A DNA stretch of 64,000 nt from Lachnospiraceae bacterium (GTDB lineage: Bacteria; Bacillota; Clostridia; Lachnospirales; Lachnospiraceae). Both the position numbers and the translations under genes were made by a program. A model generated the notes under the pieces. It searched no databases. It saw only the letters and a list, made by a program, of their open reading frames with translations, and had not been told where the DNA came from. Numbering within the stretch: position 1 is the stretch's first letter; each line of letters begins with the position of its first letter. The stretch spans positions 1 through 64,000 of the forward strand of contig JAILGL010000096.1 in assembly GCA_024696825.1 (NCBI GenBank), given 5' to 3'. Shown here piece by piece: positions 21,598 to 29,509 of the stretch.

Positions 21598-22824
21598 TCA
21601 ATATGCCGGATTAGATATATCTACATTAAATCCGGTAGAGCTGTAAACAGTCTCAACAGCACCAGTTGAACTATCATAAACATCTTTTCCTTCTTTAGCA
21701 CCATCAATTTTATAAACTCTGACAGTCGCCCTACAAAGTCTGGATACATCAGTTTCCTTCTCTGCAAGTTCATTGGATACAGCAACTCCCATAATAGTAG
21801 CAGGAATACCTGTCTCAATATTAGTTGCTACATTAAATCTGTTAGGGTTACCAACTATAGCTCCTGAACCTATACCCTTTACAGAATCCATACTGGTTAC
21901 ACTAAGATTATAAGTTGTAGGAACAAACGTAGGATCATCTGATTTATCCTGACGAACTATAAAGATATTAACCTTACCACTGGATAAACCATTAATATAA
22001 TCTGTATCTACATCTAAAATAAGAGAATCACCAGTATTTCTTGCATCATAGAAAAGATATACATTCATACCATCTTCTTCTATAACTGACTTCTTAATAG
22101 AAGCCGCCTTAGAAACATAATCATAGGATGTACTAGTTCCTAAATATGAGTAATAAGAACCTGTTGTCTTATAATCAAACTGATCTCCTATTCTTACATC
22201 ACAGTAATCACCATTACCTTTTATAGTAATCTTAAGACTTCTGTCAATATCATTATCCTTAATATCACTTTCACCGGCTGGTTTGGATACTCCAGGATTC
22301 TCTAATGCATAAGTATAAACTCTATCATAGAAAAACTGTTTAGCACTAGCCATATCAAGCTGAGTATCTGTAGCAAACACGTCCTTCTTTTCATCCATGG
22401 AATTAAGCTTATAATCCACATAAGAGTAATCTACTCCCGCCTGACTAGAGTACTGCTTTACTGGAGTTAAGTTAGCTACAGCAAGATAAGATTTATTATC
22501 TACCATAACCTTCTTATATATCTCATTAGAAGTAGTACCATCAGCATAGGTTATAACCTGGCCATCTTCCCATCCGCCGCCTAAAGCATTAGCTGAAACA
22601 GCACCTTTAGAAGTAATGTCATAAGTTGCTGATTTTAATTCCTCTACTACGCTATCTCCAACAAGGGTTCCACCCTGTTGAACTCTAGCTCTCTCATTAA
22701 ATGCCGCTGAATTAGAAAAATACATAAGAAGTGGTATAGATATAATAGCAAGTACAGCAACACTGATTACTACTTCTAGCAAAGAGAAACCACTTTTATC
22801 ATTTTTAAATTTTTTCAACTTCAT
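21598..22824 (-). CDS. Type IV pilin-like protein (minor pilin, about 408 aa)
   Basis: DKSGFSLLEVVISVAVLAIISIPLLMYF. Confidence 0.85.
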   Translation of the reverse strand: MKLKKFKNDKSGFSLLEVVISVAVLAIISIPLLMYFSNSAAFNERARVQQGGTLVGDSVVEELKSATYDITSKGAVSANALGGGWEDGQVITYADGTTSNEIYKKVMVDNKSYLAVANLTPVKQYSSQAGVDYSYVDYKLNSMDEKKDVFATDTQLDMASAKQFFYDRVYTYALENPGVSKPAGESDIKDNDIDRSLKITIKGNGDYCDVRIGDQFDYKTTGSYYSYLGTSTSYDYVSKAASIKKSVIEEDGMNVYLFYDARNTGDSLILDVDTDYINGLSSGKVNIFIVRQDKSDDPTFVPTTYNLSVTSMDSVKGIGSGAIVGNPNRFNVATNIETGIPATIMGVAVSNELAEKETDVSRLCRATVRVYKIDGAKEGKDVYDSSTGAVETVYSSTGFNVDISNPAY

Positions 22825-22935
22825 CACCACCTCTTGCATAATTTTTTTCATACCTTTTGTTTCTTTTCCTTTTCCTCTACCTTACTCCACTTAACCAATT
22901 ACACAAAACAATTAAAACCTTAATACACGCAAAAT

Positions 22936-22966
22936 ACTGAGGAGGCGGGTTATCCGCCCCTTCAGT
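22936..22966 (-). terminator. Intergenic GC-rich hairpin between PilO-like and minor pilin genes (weak terminator or processing site)
   Basis: ACTGAGGAGGCGG/CCGCCCCTTCAGT stem with only a short T stretch after it. Confidence 0.5.
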
Positions 22967-22987
22967 AGTAAAATACAATCTTAAAAA

Positions 22988-23749
22988 TTATCTAGCCTTA
23001 AAGGAATAAAGATTTGTTCTTCCTTCCCTTTCAGAATCAAGAACTGGAGCCTTATACTCACGTCCTGTATCCTGGAAACTATAAATATTAGTCTTCAAAG
23101 TTGTTGTAAGCTGTCTGGTAGAATCTCCTACAACACAGTTAAACTCAGCTATATTCATCTTTTCCTTGTTTTCATTAATATAGTTAACAACCTTCTTCAT
23201 TGAATCATAGGTACTATTGAAAGTTAAATCAACTTCAGATCTATTACCTGTATAATTAAGAGAATTATTTATTAAATCTGAAGCAGCATTATCTGTAGAT
23301 GAAATAGTTACTTCATCACCTTCTGACATAGTATCTGCTGTTTCGTTTTCAGAAGAAGTGCCATCTGCAGCATTAAGAACACCCTGACGTCCTGTGTAAA
23401 ATGGAAGATTCATATTAAATGCCTCAGCACTAATCTCAACTCCCTTTATACTTTCACACATATCATGATAATCAGCAATGATATTTTCAACCTTCTGATC
23501 CTCAGGATATTTCTCTAAAATACTTTCAACATTAGCAACACTCTGAGCTGTCTGCTCTAATACATCACCCTTTTTAGCATCCATGTTCTCTAACTTTTTA
23601 ACCTCTTCAGCTAAGGTTACATTTTTTGAATGATAATCATTAGCTTTAGAAAAAAGTAACTTAAATCCTAAAAAGTAAGCAGCTGCTAAAAATATAATAC
23701 CAATTAATACAAATATAATCGCTTTATCTCTATCTTTTATCTTATTCAT
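22988..23749 (-). CDS. pilO: PilO-like type IV pilus inner-membrane protein
   Basis: Short cytoplasmic N-terminus, one TM, coiled coil, directly downstream of the PilM/N fusion. Confidence 0.65.
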   Translation of the reverse strand: MNKIKDRDKAIIFVLIGIIFLAAAYFLGFKLLFSKANDYHSKNVTLAEEVKKLENMDAKKGDVLEQTAQSVANVESILEKYPEDQKVENIIADYHDMCESIKGVEISAEAFNMNLPFYTGRQGVLNAADGTSSENETADTMSEGDEVTISSTDNAASDLINNSLNYTGNRSEVDLTFNSTYDSMKKVVNYINENKEKMNIAEFNCVVGDSTRQLTTTLKTNIYSFQDTGREYKAPVLDSEREGRTNLYSFKAR

Positions 23750-23763
23750 CTCAACTTACCCCC

Positions 23764-25488
23764 TTACTCTTCTGTAGAAACCGCTGAAGAAGAAGCTCCT
23801 GCAGCAGCACCTGTTGCTGGGAAAACAGTCTCTAATTCATTAAGTTCACCCATTGTACAAGTTAATGAATATATCCACTTATCATCATCCTCATCATGAG
23901 TAACACCCTGCATAGTTAAATTTGATAAAGGAGCTACTTCAGATCCATCCTCGTTTGTAACCTTTACATTACGAAGATTCATAAGAATTCTGGCAACTGA
24001 AATATCACTAGAAGATACTAAAGATAAATTCATCTCATCTCCAGCAAAATTAAGTCCTTCAACATAAGTAGTACTAGGGATAATCTCTTCTAATTTATTA
24101 ATAATCTGAGCAATGTATTCTGTCTTTAACTTAGTAGAAGAATCCATTTTAGTCATATTAGTCTCAATTGTAGTAACCTCAGCATTCTCATCATATATAG
24201 CCTGAACTGATGATAAGGTATTCTTAGCAGTTGTAAGTTCTGCATTCTTACCCTTCTCAGTAAAGAATCTAATAGCACAGAAACCAGTAAATGCTACTGC
24301 TACTACTGCAGCAAGTATAGCAAACATCTGGAATGCCTGAAGGTTGACATTCTTACCTGCACTTTCCTTAACCTTAGACTTAAATCCAACAGGAGCCATA
24401 GCAGCACCAATAACAGCTATATACTCTGTCTGATTATAAAGTTCATCGGCATATCTCTTAGGGAATGTTGTATTAACAAGATGCTCCATACGGTTAATAG
24501 GTACATCGATTTCACTTGCGAAGAGTTCATCAATTCCTACAACCTTAACACCCATACCTGTAATATAGATGCTTGTAAGAGCAACATCCGGATGCTGTGA
24601 ACGGAAGAAATCAAGTACTCTTATTACACTCATAATAAGATCGCCTGTCGCATCAGTTGCAACCTTACGAATTGCCTGTCCTTCAACAGCCTGCGAATAC
24701 TGATCTGATGTAAGACGAGCACTCTCAACCTCTTCAAGACCTTCATAATCAAGAGTTCTACAAAGAAGTCTGTCTCTGGTAAGCATCTGACAAGCTACAT
24801 CCAAGCTATCTACAGAGTTATCTTCATTATCAACTATAGCCTGAGCAATGTTAAATACACCCATAGGAATAGTTCTCTGCATTATCTGCTGGCCCTCATT
24901 CATGAAGTTAATCATAGAAGTAGAACCACTAATCTGAATACATGCACAATAACTGAGAACTATCTCGTTTTTAAGAACCTGCATAGAACCATTACCGAAG
25001 TAATCAAGACTCATAATATTGAATCCCATTGATTCTGCAAAGTTATAATAATTCTCAACTAATGAATCAGGAGCAGCAAGGAGCATAACCTTGAAGCTTG
25101 TATCCTTACCTTCCTTGGTTCTTTCAAGAACTGAATGAGCTACAGAATACTCTGATAAGTCTACAGGGAAATAATCCTGTGCTGTAGCTTTAACAAGATC
25201 ACCAATCTTATTTTCTTTTACATTTGGCATGTCAACCTCACGGGTTACAATCTTAGAACATGCAATAGAAAATACTACTGATTTCTCTCTCATGCCCGCA
25301 TTTGCAAGCTGTTCCTTCATAGCTCGAGCAAGTACATCTCTGTCTCTTATGAATCCGTCATTAACAACTTCATCAGGAGTAGCAAATGTTACAGCTCTGT
25401 AAACGTGTGGATTTTTCTTTAAGTAGTCAATTTCAGCTACCTTCGTAACCTTCTGACCAATCTCAATACTTAGTACATGTTTAGCCAT
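23764..25488 (-). CDS. pilM: PilM-PilN fusion (actin-like ATPase domain plus TM/PilN-like domain)
   Basis: N-terminal PilM-like VLSIEIGQKVTKVAEID...; TM at FQMFAILAAVVAVAFTGFCAIRFF, followed by coiled coil and PilN-like periplasmic domain. Confidence 0.8.
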   Translation of the reverse strand: MAKHVLSIEIGQKVTKVAEIDYLKKNPHVYRAVTFATPDEVVNDGFIRDRDVLARAMKEQLANAGMREKSVVFSIACSKIVTREVDMPNVKENKIGDLVKATAQDYFPVDLSEYSVAHSVLERTKEGKDTSFKVMLLAAPDSLVENYYNFAESMGFNIMSLDYFGNGSMQVLKNEIVLSYCACIQISGSTSMINFMNEGQQIMQRTIPMGVFNIAQAIVDNEDNSVDSLDVACQMLTRDRLLCRTLDYEGLEEVESARLTSDQYSQAVEGQAIRKVATDATGDLIMSVIRVLDFFRSQHPDVALTSIYITGMGVKVVGIDELFASEIDVPINRMEHLVNTTFPKRYADELYNQTEYIAVIGAAMAPVGFKSKVKESAGKNVNLQAFQMFAILAAVVAVAFTGFCAIRFFTEKGKNAELTTAKNTLSSVQAIYDENAEVTTIETNMTKMDSSTKLKTEYIAQIINKLEEIIPSTTYVEGLNFAGDEMNLSLVSSSDISVARILMNLRNVKVTNEDGSEVAPLSNLTMQGVTHDEDDDKWIYSLTCTMGELNELETVFPATGAAAGASSSAVSTEE

Positions 25489-25653
25489 AGTACCTATCCT
25501 CCCTTTTCTGAATATAAAAATATTAATTTATAATCACAATAAACTAATACAAGATAATATTTGGTATATCCCCATACCAAATTTTGCTATCTTTGCATCA
25601 CACAACGCTTAAAACAACTCAAACGCTCTGTGCTGCAAAGATAAGTTGACATG

Positions 25654-26412
25654 TTACACTCCAAGCACACCAAGATACCAATTCATAATTAATTCACCCA
25701 CAAATATCGCTATAAATAAGCCTCCCGCAAGATACGGTCCAAAAGCAAGTTTATGCTCTGCCCCCTGTACCTTCATCCTTATTAAATGTATAACAGATCC
25801 AAGTATGCATCCTATTAAAAAGCCCACAACAGTACACTTCCAGCCAAGTAAAAGTCCTGCACCAGCCATAAGCTTAATATCCCCACCACCCATAGCTCTA
25901 CCGGTGGTCACAAGGAAAATAATTAATAAAAACGCACTAATAGAGAACATACCTATTATATGTTCCCTAAAATTCTTATAATCCACCGCAGTGGACACTA
26001 TACCAAGTATGAATATAAAAATGTTAAAAGAATCTGGTATTATATACATTCTCCAATCCACAACAGCTATCGCGATAAGAGCAGTTGTAAAAAGGCATAA
26101 TAACATACTCTGTACATTTATACCATTAAAAATAAATATTAATGTATAACAAACACCATTAATCCCCTCAACCAAAGGATACTGCAATGATATGTGCTCT
26201 CCACACTTTCTACACTTACCTTTTAGAAAGATATATGAGAATAAAGGAAATAAATCATACCATCTAAGCTTATATCCACACTTCATACAATGAGAACTTG
26301 GAATTATACTCTCCTCACTAGGAATTCTCAAAATACATACATTAGAAAAACTACCTATGACTATTCCATAAAAAAAAGCCAATATATAAATAGCTATCTC
26401 TATAGGTTGCAT
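25654..26412 (-). CDS. pilD: Prepilin peptidase (A24 family)
   Basis: GSFSNVCILRIPSEESII, CMKCGYKL...CRKCGEHIS zinc cysteines, MGGGDIKLMAGAG motif. Confidence 0.93.
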   Translation of the reverse strand: MQPIEIAIYILAFFYGIVIGSFSNVCILRIPSEESIIPSSHCMKCGYKLRWYDLFPLFSYIFLKGKCRKCGEHISLQYPLVEGINGVCYTLIFIFNGINVQSMLLCLFTTALIAIAVVDWRMYIIPDSFNIFIFILGIVSTAVDYKNFREHIIGMFSISAFLLIIFLVTTGRAMGGGDIKLMAGAGLLLGWKCTVVGFLIGCILGSVIHLIRMKVQGAEHKLAFGPYLAGGLFIAIFVGELIMNWYLGVLGV

Positions 26413-26489
26413 AAGTTAAATCTCCTTCTAATTAAAGTATGTATAATCACAAAAAAACAAGGGTAAATATGTAAACACAACGAAAACTT

Positions 26490-26550
26490 TAGATAGGACC
26501 AGCCTGCCAAGTGACCGGTCCATTACAGTCCGTATGTACAGACATATCTA
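26490..26550 (-). other. Predicted three-way-junction structured RNA between pilA and pilD
   Basis: Closing stem TAGATA/TATCTA (6/6), hairpins GGACCAG/CCGGTCC-type (one wobble) and GTCCGT/ACAGAC-type (one wobble). Confidence 0.5.
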
Positions 26551-26596
26551 CCCTCTTAAATTTAATTTAAATTACTATATCTAAGTAAACAAAAGA

Positions 26597-27091
26597 TTAC
26601 TCTGAAATAGCCTCCATGTTCTTATCAAGGTCAGCCTTTGTCTTATTATTAGATGCAGCTACATAAGTAACAACCTGTCCCTTTGAGTCAGCAGGACCCT
26701 TAGCTGTTCCATCAGCACTGTAAGCAGTATAAATACCAAGACCTGAAGCTTTGAAAGCTTTTGACTTAAACTTAGCCTGAATCTGAGCTGCTGTTGCATT
26801 ATCCATAAGGTCAGGAAGGTTTTCCTTAAGTGTTGTACCAATAGTAGTATCATAATCCTGGTCAAATGAAGCAACTGCTGCATCATTCTGAGCGATAGCA
26901 GATACAACTGCAGTTGTAACTGTTGATAACTGCTGCTGATCTTTAGACTTACGTGACTTCTCCATATAAGGAATAACCTGGCTAGCTACGATACCAACAA
27001 GGATAGCCATAATTGCAATAACGATAATTAACTCTACAAGAGAGAAACCTTTTTTACTATTTTCTTTTAACTTTGCTACATAATTTCTCAT
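26597..27091 (-). CDS. pilA: Major type IV pilin (prepilin)
   Basis: KKGFSLVELIIVIAIMAILVGIVASQVIPYMEKSR class III signal; 164 aa. Confidence 0.9.
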   Translation of the reverse strand: MRNYVAKLKENSKKGFSLVELIIVIAIMAILVGIVASQVIPYMEKSRKSKDQQQLSTVTTAVVSAIAQNDAAVASFDQDYDTTIGTTLKENLPDLMDNATAAQIQAKFKSKAFKASGLGIYTAYSADGTAKGPADSKGQVVTYVAASNNKTKADLDKNMEAISE

Positions 27092-27159
27092 ACTTTTAAT
27101 CTCCTTTAAATTAAATTATTTATCTTAAACTGTTCTTGGCAACAGTTAGGATACATTTT

Positions 27160-28368
27160 TTATGCATTCTCAACAGCTGAGTAAATACTGAGCATAGGAA
27201 GCATAACTGCACCGATAATTGGTACTACTATGAGAGCCATAACTATAATAATAACTGGCTCTAATACTGTTGATATAGTCTGTGTCGCACGCTCAACTTC
27301 TTCTTCATAGAAATCAGCACAACGATCAAGCATCTCTTCAACATTACCTGTTTCCTCGCCAATTCTTGTCATCTGATAAAGAAGTGGTGGGAACACTCCA
27401 CTAGCTTCAAGAGGCTGACTTAAAGGTACACCTCTTTCTACATCTTCTTTTGCATCCTGAATAACCGCCTGAATAACTCTGTTGCTCATAACCTTACCAC
27501 ATATCTCTATAGCATTTACAAGTGGTATACCACTAGCTGTAAGAGTACTCATGGTACGAGCAAATCTAGCAGATGCAGATTTTATACTAAGATCTCCTAT
27601 AAGAGGAAACTTAAGTGTCATTCTACCGATTGCCATAGCTCCGTCATCCGTTTGTTTCCAAGCATTAATCGCTATAACAATAGCAACTATAACTATAAGA
27701 ATAATATACCAGGAATGCTGAACTGCCTTACTGAGTGCCACAACTGCAAGTGTAAGTGCAGGAAGCTTAGCTCCGGCTTCATCAAAAGTCTCCTGGAATG
27801 AAGGAACAACCTTTACAAGCATTATGATTACAACACCGATAATAACTACAAGAAGTACTACCGGATAAATAAGAGCTGATGTAACCATGTTCTTAACCTT
27901 ATTATCTTTTTCAAACTGCTCAGCCATTCGAATAAAGGAAGTTTCCAAACTACCACTGGCCTCACCGGCTTCAATCATGTTAATAAGAATCTCCGGGAAA
28001 ACTGTTGGATACTGTGAAAAAGCTCCTGCTAAAGTCTCACCCTTTTCTACAAGGATACGACAATTCTTAACTGCTTCCTTAAGTCTCTTATTACTAGACT
28101 GATCTTCCATCATACCTAAAGCCTGAATAATAGTAACACCTGCATGAAGAATACTTGCCATCTGAGTACAGAACATCGACAAGTCCTTAGCTGGTACACC
28201 ACCACCTATAGTAATCTCACTATCAAGAGCACTAGGTACTCTTATCTCTACAGGAATGAGTCCTTCAGCTTTAAGTGCTGATTTTACGGCATCTTCATTA
28301 CCGGCCTCTATCTGGCCTTTTTTCTTCTTACCCTCTGGCGTAAGGGCTGTATAAACAAATTTTGCCAC
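27160..28368 (-). CDS. pilC: Type II secretion F / PilC-family inner-membrane platform protein
   Basis: Two T2SSF repeats, FCTQMASILHAGVTIIQAL, RIGEETGNVEEML. Confidence 0.93.
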   Translation of the reverse strand: MAKFVYTALTPEGKKKKGQIEAGNEDAVKSALKAEGLIPVEIRVPSALDSEITIGGGVPAKDLSMFCTQMASILHAGVTIIQALGMMEDQSSNKRLKEAVKNCRILVEKGETLAGAFSQYPTVFPEILINMIEAGEASGSLETSFIRMAEQFEKDNKVKNMVTSALIYPVVLLVVIIGVVIIMLVKVVPSFQETFDEAGAKLPALTLAVVALSKAVQHSWYIILIVIVAIVIAINAWKQTDDGAMAIGRMTLKFPLIGDLSIKSASARFARTMSTLTASGIPLVNAIEICGKVMSNRVIQAVIQDAKEDVERGVPLSQPLEASGVFPPLLYQMTRIGEETGNVEEMLDRCADFYEEEVERATQTISTVLEPVIIIVMALIVVPIIGAVMLPMLSIYSAVENA

Positions 28369-28471
28369 TTCATCACCCTTTTCTTTCTATAGATTTTATC
28401 CCCACCTGTTCATATTTTCAAAGTTTATTCATACTTTGTACATATTTGTGAACAGATAATTACATACACAT

Positions 28472-28500
28472 AATATACTACAGTTTCAAGGTAATTTCAA
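28472..28500 (-). promoter_or_regulatory. Putative promoter for the pilC-led operon
   Basis: Minus strand TTGAAA-N17-TATATT, about 105 bp upstream of pilC. Confidence 0.55.
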
Positions 28501-28527
28501 GTGGTTTTTTGTTTTTTTCTCCTAAAT

Positions 28528-28571
28528 GTTGCACAATTTTTCATATAATTTTTGTGCAACTTGCACAAAAA
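28528..28571. promoter_or_regulatory. Cluster of TTGCACAA sites, including TTTTTGTGCAA-C-TTGCACAAAAA palindrome
   Basis: 11-bp arms with 1-nt centre at 28549-28571 plus a further TTGCACAA at 28529-28536, just upstream of the predicted pilC -35. Confidence 0.55.
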
Positions 28572-28638
28572 AATATAAAATCTTAATAAATTATACCTGT
28601 TTTTTGTTCATATTTGGCAGTTTTTTGTCTGTAAACTC

Positions 28639-28666
28639 TTGATATTTTCTATTAATATGTTAAAAT
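28639..28666 (+). promoter_or_regulatory. Putative promoter for tRNA-Ser
   Basis: TTGATA-N16-TAAAAT ending 12 bp before the tRNA. Confidence 0.55.
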
Positions 28667-28677
28667 ACCGTATGTTT

Positions 28678-28765
28678 GGAGAGTTAGCGAAGTGGTCATA
28701 ACGCGCCGCACTCGAAATGCGGTCACCATTCACTTGGTACGAGGGTTCGAATCCCTCACTCTCCG
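28678..28765 (+). tRNA. tRNA-Ser (CGA)
   Basis: Acceptor GGAGAGT/ACTCTCC, long variable arm, anticodon loop CTCGAAA, T-loop GTTCGAATC. Confidence 0.95.
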
Positions 28766-28843
28766 ATTTTTCTATTTATACTATTTAATAAGAATATTCT
28801 TATTGAATTTTATCATTTCTTAGAGTATAATGCAATATGTTGC

Positions 28844-28927
28844 GCGGAAGTGCTGGAATTGGCAGACAGGCATGATTCAGGTTCATGTGTTGGTAACGAC
28901 GTGTGGGTTCAAATCCCATCTTCCGCA
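28844..28927 (+). tRNA. tRNA-Leu (CAG), CCA not fully encoded
   Basis: Acceptor GCGGAAG/CTTCCGC, anticodon stem CATGA/TCATG with loop TTCAGGT, variable arm, T-loop GTTCAAATC. Confidence 0.93.
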
Positions 28928-28929
28928 TA

Positions 28930-28965
28930 AATAGAGGGTCCCTATTTCATAGGGGCCCTCTATTT
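28930..28965 (+). terminator. Terminator-like hairpin after tRNA-Leu
   Basis: AATAGAGGGTCCCTA...TAGGGGCCCTCTATT stem. Confidence 0.65.
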
Positions 28966-28969
28966 ATGT

Positions 28970-29009
28970 GCACGAGCTCTTTGAAGCCAGTGGCTTCAAA
29001 GTCTCGTGC
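28970..29009. repeat. Nested inverted repeat GCACGAG-CT-CTTTGAAGCCA-G-TGGCTTCAAAG-T-CTCGTGC
   Basis: 7 + 11 bp arms read directly. Confidence 0.8.
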
Positions 29010-29061
29010 AGCTGGTGCTGCACTCGGTCGGCGCAGAACCGATGTCCACCGGACATCGTGC
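29000..29061. repeat. 62-bp direct repeat, copy 1
   Basis: AGTCTCGTGCAGCTGGTGCTGCACTCGGTCGGCGCAGAACCGATGTCCACCGGACATCGTGC, identical to 29241-29302. Confidence 0.95.
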
Positions 29062-29062
29062 G

Positions 29063-29207
29063 CCCCATCTTCCGCATTGTGTACCACTACGTTATGGTAA
29101 AAGAATAGGCGCCTTCGGTCGGTATAACCCCGATTTTCCGCATTGTATACCACTACGTTATGGTAAAAGAATAGGCGCCTTCTGTCGGTATAACCCCGAT
29201 CTTCCGC
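29063..29207. repeat. Tandem ~65/66-bp repeat, each unit bounded by CCCCgATYTTCCGC (tRNA-3'-end-like)
   Basis: CCCCATCTTCCGC at 29063, CCCCGATTTTCCGC at 29128, CCCCGATCTTCCGC at 29194; shared TTGTRYACCACYACKTTATGGTAAAA. Confidence 0.85.
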
Positions 29208-29240
29208 TTTGTACACCACCACTTTATGGTAAAATCAAAT

Positions 29241-29302
29241 AGTCTCGTGCAGCTGGTGCTGCACTCGGTCGGCGCAGAACCGATGTCCACCGGACATCGT
29301 GC
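29241..29302. repeat. 62-bp direct repeat, copy 2
   Basis: Identical to 29000-29061. Confidence 0.95.
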
Positions 29303-29324
29303 TTCTCGCCTTCGGCTCGGTCGG

Positions 29325-29357
29325 TGCTAAACGCGTGCCACTGGCACGCAGCACCCC
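29325..29357. repeat. Nested hairpin GGTGCT-AAAC-GCGTGCCA-C-TGGCACGC-AGCACC (approximate bounds)
   Basis: 8-bp apical stem plus 6-bp basal stem. Confidence 0.65.
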
Positions 29358-29394
29358 ATCTTCCGCTTTGTGTTTTATTATGTTTTATAAAAAC

Positions 29395-29425
29395 AACCAC
29401 CCCACCAGCTATTGGTGGGGTGGTT
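29395..29425 (-). terminator. Terminator of the 944-aa LRR protein gene
   Basis: 13-bp stem AACCACCCCACCA/TGGTGGGGTGGTT followed by GTTTTTATAAAA on minus strand. Confidence 0.7.
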
Positions 29426-29509
29426 ACATTTGATGTATAATTCTCTATCATTACTTTTCGTTATTATATCAAGTTTCTTATTTTATATAGTTTCTTTTTA
29501 TTTCTACCG

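Noticed and set aside
25561-25643. Confident call of a c-di-GMP-I riboswitch
   Set aside because: Only one hairpin loosely resembles the motif; the GGCAAACC and GCAAAGCC hallmark segments are not found in the right arrangement. Kept only as an unclassified structure needing an Infernal search.
29063-29366. CRISPR array
   Set aside because: The repeated segments are 65/66-bp units in which the whole unit is similar, not short repeats with unique spacers; no cas genes in the window.
28903-29451. Short ORFs on both strands (28903-29100, 28947-29222, 29006-29242, 29224-29451)
   Set aside because: Their peptides are direct translations of the repeat array (duplicated segments such as HDVRWTSVLRRPSAAPAARD), overlap each other and tRNA/terminator sequence, and show no family features.
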